Positions 61,050-64,000 of a stretch of DNA of 64,000 bases are shown one piece after another. A program made the position numbers and the translations under genes. Position 1 is the first letter of the stretch. The number at the start of each line of letters is the position of its first letter. Origin of the DNA: Phaeodactylibacter luteus (GTDB taxonomy: Bacteria; Bacteroidota; Bacteroidia; Chitinophagales; Saprospiraceae); assembly GCF_007993045.1 (NCBI RefSeq), contig NZ_VOOR01000002.1, positions 1 through 64,000 on the forward strand. The letters run 5' to 3'. Below the pieces are notes generated by a model. It had not been told where the DNA came from. It saw nothing but the letters and a program-made list of their open reading frames with translations, and did not search any database.

Positions 61050-61880
61050 TTATGCCCCGAGCTGATCGTAGACACTAAGGCCCAACGCCTCGATAATCCG
61101 GATCAGCTTGTCTGCATACGCAGGGTCTGTGGCATACCCTGCCGCTTTGATCCCTTCCGCCCAAGAACGGTAGTCGGTAATATTTAGGTTTTGGAGGTGC
61201 AGGTATCTTTCCCCTTGCAATAAAATAGAGTGTTCGCGGAACCCCTCTTCGGGCGACTCAAAGACCCTGAACATATCGTATTGGTCGTCGTCTGCATAAT
61301 TCCTACAAGTACAGCCCAGGCATTTGGCCTTGCACTTGATGCCAAAATGGTTGTTGGACGCTAACGCGAGCTCGCTGCTGCCTGCATCAGATTCGAGGAG
61401 GGCCTGGGCGAGCGTAATGCTTGCAGGCACCCCATATTGTTCCATCTCAGCGATAGCAATGCCTTTATACGTTTGGATGTAGCGCTGGCAGATGCCCATT
61501 TTGGCCTCCGGTATTTCTGGCCGGATGCGGAGCTGCGCGGCATAGCCCGGCCGGAGCACAAAAGTCAGGTTGGGGAAATCATCAGCGCTGCGCTCGTCCC
61601 ACCTTGGGGCAGGATTGGGCAGGATTGAAGCATGGTCTGTGCTTGTAGGGCCCCTTAGGGCAGCAGGTTTCGCATAACTGGCTGCCTCGTATACGGCAGG
61701 GGCCGTACTGCCTGATGATGCCCCGCTAAGGTTGAACGTTATGCTGATGTTCTTGAAAAAAACAATGTAAAGGGCGAGCCCCAAAAGGATGCCATTCAGC
61801 CAATTGCGGCGCAGGGAGTTGGCAAGGGCCTGCAGGGTGATTGCCGCATGCCCTTCTTTAGCGTTTGTGGTGTGATGCAT
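61050..61880 (-). CDS. Membrane-anchored GH73 glucosaminidase
   Basis: The 276-residue protein has one membrane segment (WLNGILLGLALYIVFFKN, about 29-46), a linker, and a glucosaminidase domain (about 130-270). ITLAQALLESDAGSSELALA holds the catalytic Glu, and NNHFGIKCKAKC the conserved NxFGIK motif. It should cut peptidoglycan between GlcNAc and MurNAc. Four Cys (KCKAKCLGCTC) next to the motif are seen in Bacteroidota members. It lies 94 bp upstream of dctQ on the same strand. Confidence 0.9.
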   Translation of the reverse strand: MHHTTNAKEGHAAITLQALANSLRRNWLNGILLGLALYIVFFKNISITFNLSGASSGSTAPAVYEAASYAKPAALRGPTSTDHASILPNPAPRWDERSADDFPNLTFVLRPGYAAQLRIRPEIPEAKMGICQRYIQTYKGIAIAEMEQYGVPASITLAQALLESDAGSSELALASNNHFGIKCKAKCLGCTCRNYADDDQYDMFRVFESPEEGFREHSILLQGERYLHLQNLNITDYRSWAEGIKAAGYATDPAYADKLIRIIEALGLSVYDQLGA

Positions 61881-62002
61881 GGCCTTCTGTTTTGCCTTTG
61901 GGCTTATAGCTCAAAGGGGTTGTTTCAATTGTTTTGTTTATTGCAAAAGTAAAACAATTAATTGGACAAAGCAACACCTTGAAACATTTTGCTTAAAACA
62001 AA

Positions 62003-62033
62003 TACAGCCTGCTCCTTTTTGAAGCAGGCTGTA
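62003..62033 (-). terminator. Terminator after the dehydrogenase gene
   Basis: A perfect 11-bp stem TACAGCCTGCT / AGCAGGCTGTA with a 9-base loop is followed on the minus strand by TTTGTTTT, 36 bp past the stop. Confidence 0.8.
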
Positions 62034-62068
62034 CCCTGAAAAGCAAGTTCGGGCTAGCCGGAGGGCTG

Positions 62069-62956
62069 TTATAGGAATTTTGGGGAAACCCTAAGCTCTT
62101 TAGTGCCGTGGCTGTAGCTGTAAAAACCTTCCCCTGATTTCACCCCCTTCATGCCTGCAGTCACCATATTGACCAGCAGTGGGCAGGGCGCGTATTTGGG
62201 GTTGCCAAAGCCGTTGTGCAAGACCTCAAGGATGGAAAGGCAAACATCCAGCCCGATAAAGTCGGCCAATTGGAGGGGCCCCATCGGGTGTGCCATGCCC
62301 AGCTTCATGACAGTGTCAATTTCTTCTACCCCAGCTACCCCTTCATAAAGGCTATAAATCGCCTCGTTGATCATCGGCATCAGGATTCGGTTGGCCACAA
62401 AGCCCGGATAGTCGTTCACTTCCACCGGAGCTTTGCCCAGCTTTTTGGACAAGGCCATTACCGCTTCGGTTGTAGCATCGCTTGTAGCATAGCCACGGAT
62501 GACTTCCACCAGCTTCATCACCGGCACAGGGTTCATGAAGTGCATGCCGATGACCTGCTCAGGGCGTTTGGTCGCTGCGGCAATCTTTGTGATAGAAATA
62601 GAAGAGGTGTTGGTAGCGAGCACGGCTTGAGCAGGGGCCATGGCATCCAGGTCGGCAAAAATCTTCAGCTTGAGGTCTGTCCGTTCTGTTGCAGCCTCTA
62701 CGACAAGGTCGGCAGCTTCAACCCCTTTGCTCATATCGGTGATGAGCGAGAGGTTGCTCAATGTAGCTGCCTTGCCCTCTTCAGATATGCGCTCCTTTTT
62801 GACCATCCGGTCCAGGTTGCGTGTGATAGTGGACAGCGCGCGGTCGAGCGCTTCCTGTGAAATGTCGATCAGGTTGACAGCGTAGCCGTTCATGGCAAAA
62901 ACGTGGGCAATGCCGTTGCCCATCGTGCCTGCGCCGATTACTGCGATATTTTTCAT
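62069..62956 (-). CDS. 3-hydroxybutyryl-CoA dehydrogenase
   Basis: The 295-residue enzyme oxidises 3-hydroxyacyl-CoA with NAD or the reverse. IAVIGAGTMGNGIAHVFAMN binds the cofactor, MHFMNPVPVMKLVEVIRG carries the catalytic His, and NDYPGFVANRILMPMINEAI and LGMAHPMGPLQLADFIGLD form the C-terminal domain. The ATG at 62956 gives the usual length; a start at 62983 adds nine residues. It is flanked by terminators on both sides, so it is a single-gene unit. Confidence 0.93.
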   Translation of the reverse strand: MKNIAVIGAGTMGNGIAHVFAMNGYAVNLIDISQEALDRALSTITRNLDRMVKKERISEEGKAATLSNLSLITDMSKGVEAADLVVEAATERTDLKLKIFADLDAMAPAQAVLATNTSSISITKIAAATKRPEQVIGMHFMNPVPVMKLVEVIRGYATSDATTEAVMALSKKLGKAPVEVNDYPGFVANRILMPMINEAIYSLYEGVAGVEEIDTVMKLGMAHPMGPLQLADFIGLDVCLSILEVLHNGFGNPKYAPCPLLVNMVTAGMKGVKSGEGFYSYSHGTKELRVSPKFL

Positions 62957-62990
62957 GAATCTGGTTTTATTTTCAGGCGGCAAAGATAAG

Positions 62991-63021
62991 AAAAAGCCCG
63001 CACGTAACCTGACGTGCGGGC
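62991..63021 (-). terminator. Terminator of the upstream T9SS/PKD gene
   Basis: GCCCGCACGT / ACGTGCGGGC with a 6-base loop is followed on the minus strand by TTTTT. It lies past repeat copy J, so transcription from the PKD gene would run through the repeat before stopping. Confidence 0.8.
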
Positions 63022-63055
63022 GGGTTCTACAGCCGGGTGGCCGTTATAACGGGCG

Positions 63056-63083
63056 GGCGCAAACCCAAATGTCGCAGTCGTTT
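63056..63083 (-). repeat. Terminal inverted repeat of copy J
   Basis: GGCGCAAACCCAAATGTCGC is the conserved outer end of repeat copy J, in minus orientation. It is listed to mark the element's left boundary. Confidence 0.7.
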
Positions 63084-63283
63084 ATGCTTTTGGGGCTCTA
63101 GCCTGGGATTGGCCTAGCGCTGCGAAGGGGCGGCAGGCCCGATAGGGCCGAGCGGATAGCGAGCCCCGTAGCATAGCGGCACCTGCCCGCTGGCAGGGGC
63201 AGGCCCCTATCCTTACGGAGGGGGCAAGCCCATCACGCGAAGCAAGCTGGGCAGGCCCAAAAACGGCAATCTGGCCTGCGCCT
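63056..63283 (-). mobile_element. MITE-like intergenic repeat, copy J
   Basis: A long copy (228 bp) in minus orientation starts GGCGCAAACCCAAATGTCGC and ends near GGCAATCTGGCCTGCGCC. Flanks TAACGGGCG (63047-63055) and TAACGGACG (63284-63292) agree at eight of nine bases, a target-site duplication. The core CTAGCGCTGCGAAGGGGCGG and GAGCGGATAGCGAGCCCCGT is well preserved. Confidence 0.82.
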
Positions 63284-63298
63284 TAACGGACGGTGCGC

Positions 63299-64000
63299 CT
63301 ACTGCTTGACAATACGCAGTGCTTGTGCACCATTTTTATTCTGCAGCTGCAGCAGGTAGAGGCCGGCAGGCCAGGGCTGCATATCTATGGCAAATGGCAC
63401 ATGCCCAGGCAACGCCTCTCCGGAGGCCAGTATGCGCCCTCTCATATCGGTGAGCTGATAGCTGAACGGGCCTGCGTCTGCCCTATCCCATACCACTTGT
63501 ATTGCTGAACGGGTTGGGTTGGGGTACGCCCGGGCGTTGGCTCCGGCTGGCTCCGGGCCCGTTGTGGCTGTCGCAATCCGGTAACTGGGCTGCCCGGTAA
63601 AGCCGTTTCCGGTTGTGCTGAGCACCATAGTGAAAACAGAGGTGCAGCCGTCAGGGGTAGACAGCGTCAGTGTGGCTTCATAATTCCCTGGCGCAGCATA
63701 GGTGTGCAGAGGCAGGGGCTCTGTGCTGGTCTGGCCGTCGCCAAAATCCCATTCGAAGGTGGCAGCGAAATCACTGGATAGGTTCAGGAATGCATAAGTG
63801 AGGCTATCGATCTGAAGGGGGACGAAAAGCGCTTGGCATTCTGTATCGTACAAAATGCCTGCATCGGTCAGTATGAGCATGCTCAGGCTGCTGCTGCAAT
63901 TGCCGTTGTTTACCGTAAGGGTGACCAGGTAAAGCCCGGGGCTGCTGTAGGTATGTACCGGGCTTGGCAAGGTGCTGCTGTTGCCGTCCCCAAAGCTCCA
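63299..64000 (-). CDS. PKD-domain protein with T9SS sorting domain, partial
   Basis: The gene runs off the right edge, so the N-terminus is missing. The visible part holds the end of one PKD repeat (WSFGDGNSSTLPSPVHTYSS at the edge), a second PKD repeat with FEWDFGDGQTSTEPLPLHTY, and a C-terminal sorting domain (RAYPNPTRSAIQVVWDRADA to AGLYLLQLQNKNG). It is likely a large secreted or surface adhesin-like protein exported by the type IX system. Confidence 0.88.
   Translation of the reverse strand, partial: WSFGDGNSSTLPSPVHTYSSPGLYLVTLTVNNGNCSSSLSMLILTDAGILYDTECQALFVPLQIDSLTYAFLNLSSDFAATFEWDFGDGQTSTEPLPLHTYAAPGNYEATLTLSTPDGCTSVFTMVLSTTGNGFTGQPSYRIATATTGPEPAGANARAYPNPTRSAIQVVWDRADAGPFSYQLTDMRGRILASGEALPGHVPFAIDMQPWPAGLYLLQLQNKNGAQALRIVKQ

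Noticed and set aside
1-64000. CRISPR array, rRNA operon, prophage
   Set aside because: I saw no regularly spaced direct repeats, no rRNA sequence and no run of phage structural genes; the dispersed repeats are separated by kilobases.

Overview
The window comes from a moderately GC-rich member of the Bacteroidota, most likely a Saprospiria-type bacterium (Phaeodactylibacter/Lewinella-like; the genus is inference). The evidence is three proteins with Por/type IX secretion (T9SS) C-terminal sorting domains, TANNTTTG-type minus-7 promoter elements, a futalosine menaquinone pathway, a full SUF operon ending in an Rrf2 regulator, and carboxyspermidine-type polyamine genes. Start codons generally lack a Shine-Dalgarno sequence.

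Layout. 1-6.4 kb: tRNA-Leu with a duplicated 3' end, rseP, rsmE and a DUF4159 gene, a PspC protein, a gene-poor stretch, and mltA. 6.5-12.2 kb: a methyltransferase, rpsU, and a polyamine block (agmatinase-family protein, carboxynorspermidine dehydrogenase, carboxynorspermidine decarboxylase), then a CIA30 protein. 12.6-20.1 kb: a GH31 glucosidase, a secreted cohesin/dockerin-like T9SS protein, a large helical unknown, a REP-transposase (RAYT) remnant and a PfkB sugar kinase. 20.1-26.3 kb: a CNNM/CBS protein, a triple-LysM protein, a NarL-type regulator, a TPMT-like methyltransferase and a DUF4230-like protein. 26.4-34.4 kb: sufBCDSE-sufT-rrf2 on the minus strand, divergent from rimO. 34.6-40.4 kb: a haem lipoprotein, a large metalloprotease, an SPFH protein, and DUF2490 and PepSY-like envelope proteins. 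40.7-47.0 kb: the three-gene transhydrogenase, msrA, and mqnA / histidine phosphatase / mqnE. 47.3-57.8 kb: a T9SS protein, a small four-helix membrane protein, a caspase-SGNH fusion with a bacterial gasdermin, a LuxR-type HTH protein, a sugar isomerase-like lipoprotein, a sterol desaturase and a PycTM effector. 57.9-64 kb: TRAP transporter genes, a GH73 glucosaminidase, 3-hydroxyacyl-CoA dehydrogenase, and a PKD/T9SS protein cut by the window edge.

The most striking system is at 49670-53387. A caspase-like protease carrying a C-terminal SGNH hydrolase domain lies 10 bp upstream of a 270-residue protein with the features of a bacterial gasdermin (N-terminal cysteine, pore-domain-like body, short C-terminal tail). 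This is an apparent protease-activated pore-forming abortive-infection module. A second defence-type gene nearby (56548-57723) is a PycTM effector with a degenerate HD domain and no visible cyclase.

The second theme is an intergenic repeat family. Ten copies of a 180-205 bp element (one enlarged by a nested insertion) with about 20-bp terminal inverted repeats lie between genes in both orientations. Several are flanked by 9-bp target-site duplications, so it behaves like a non-autonomous transposon (MITE).
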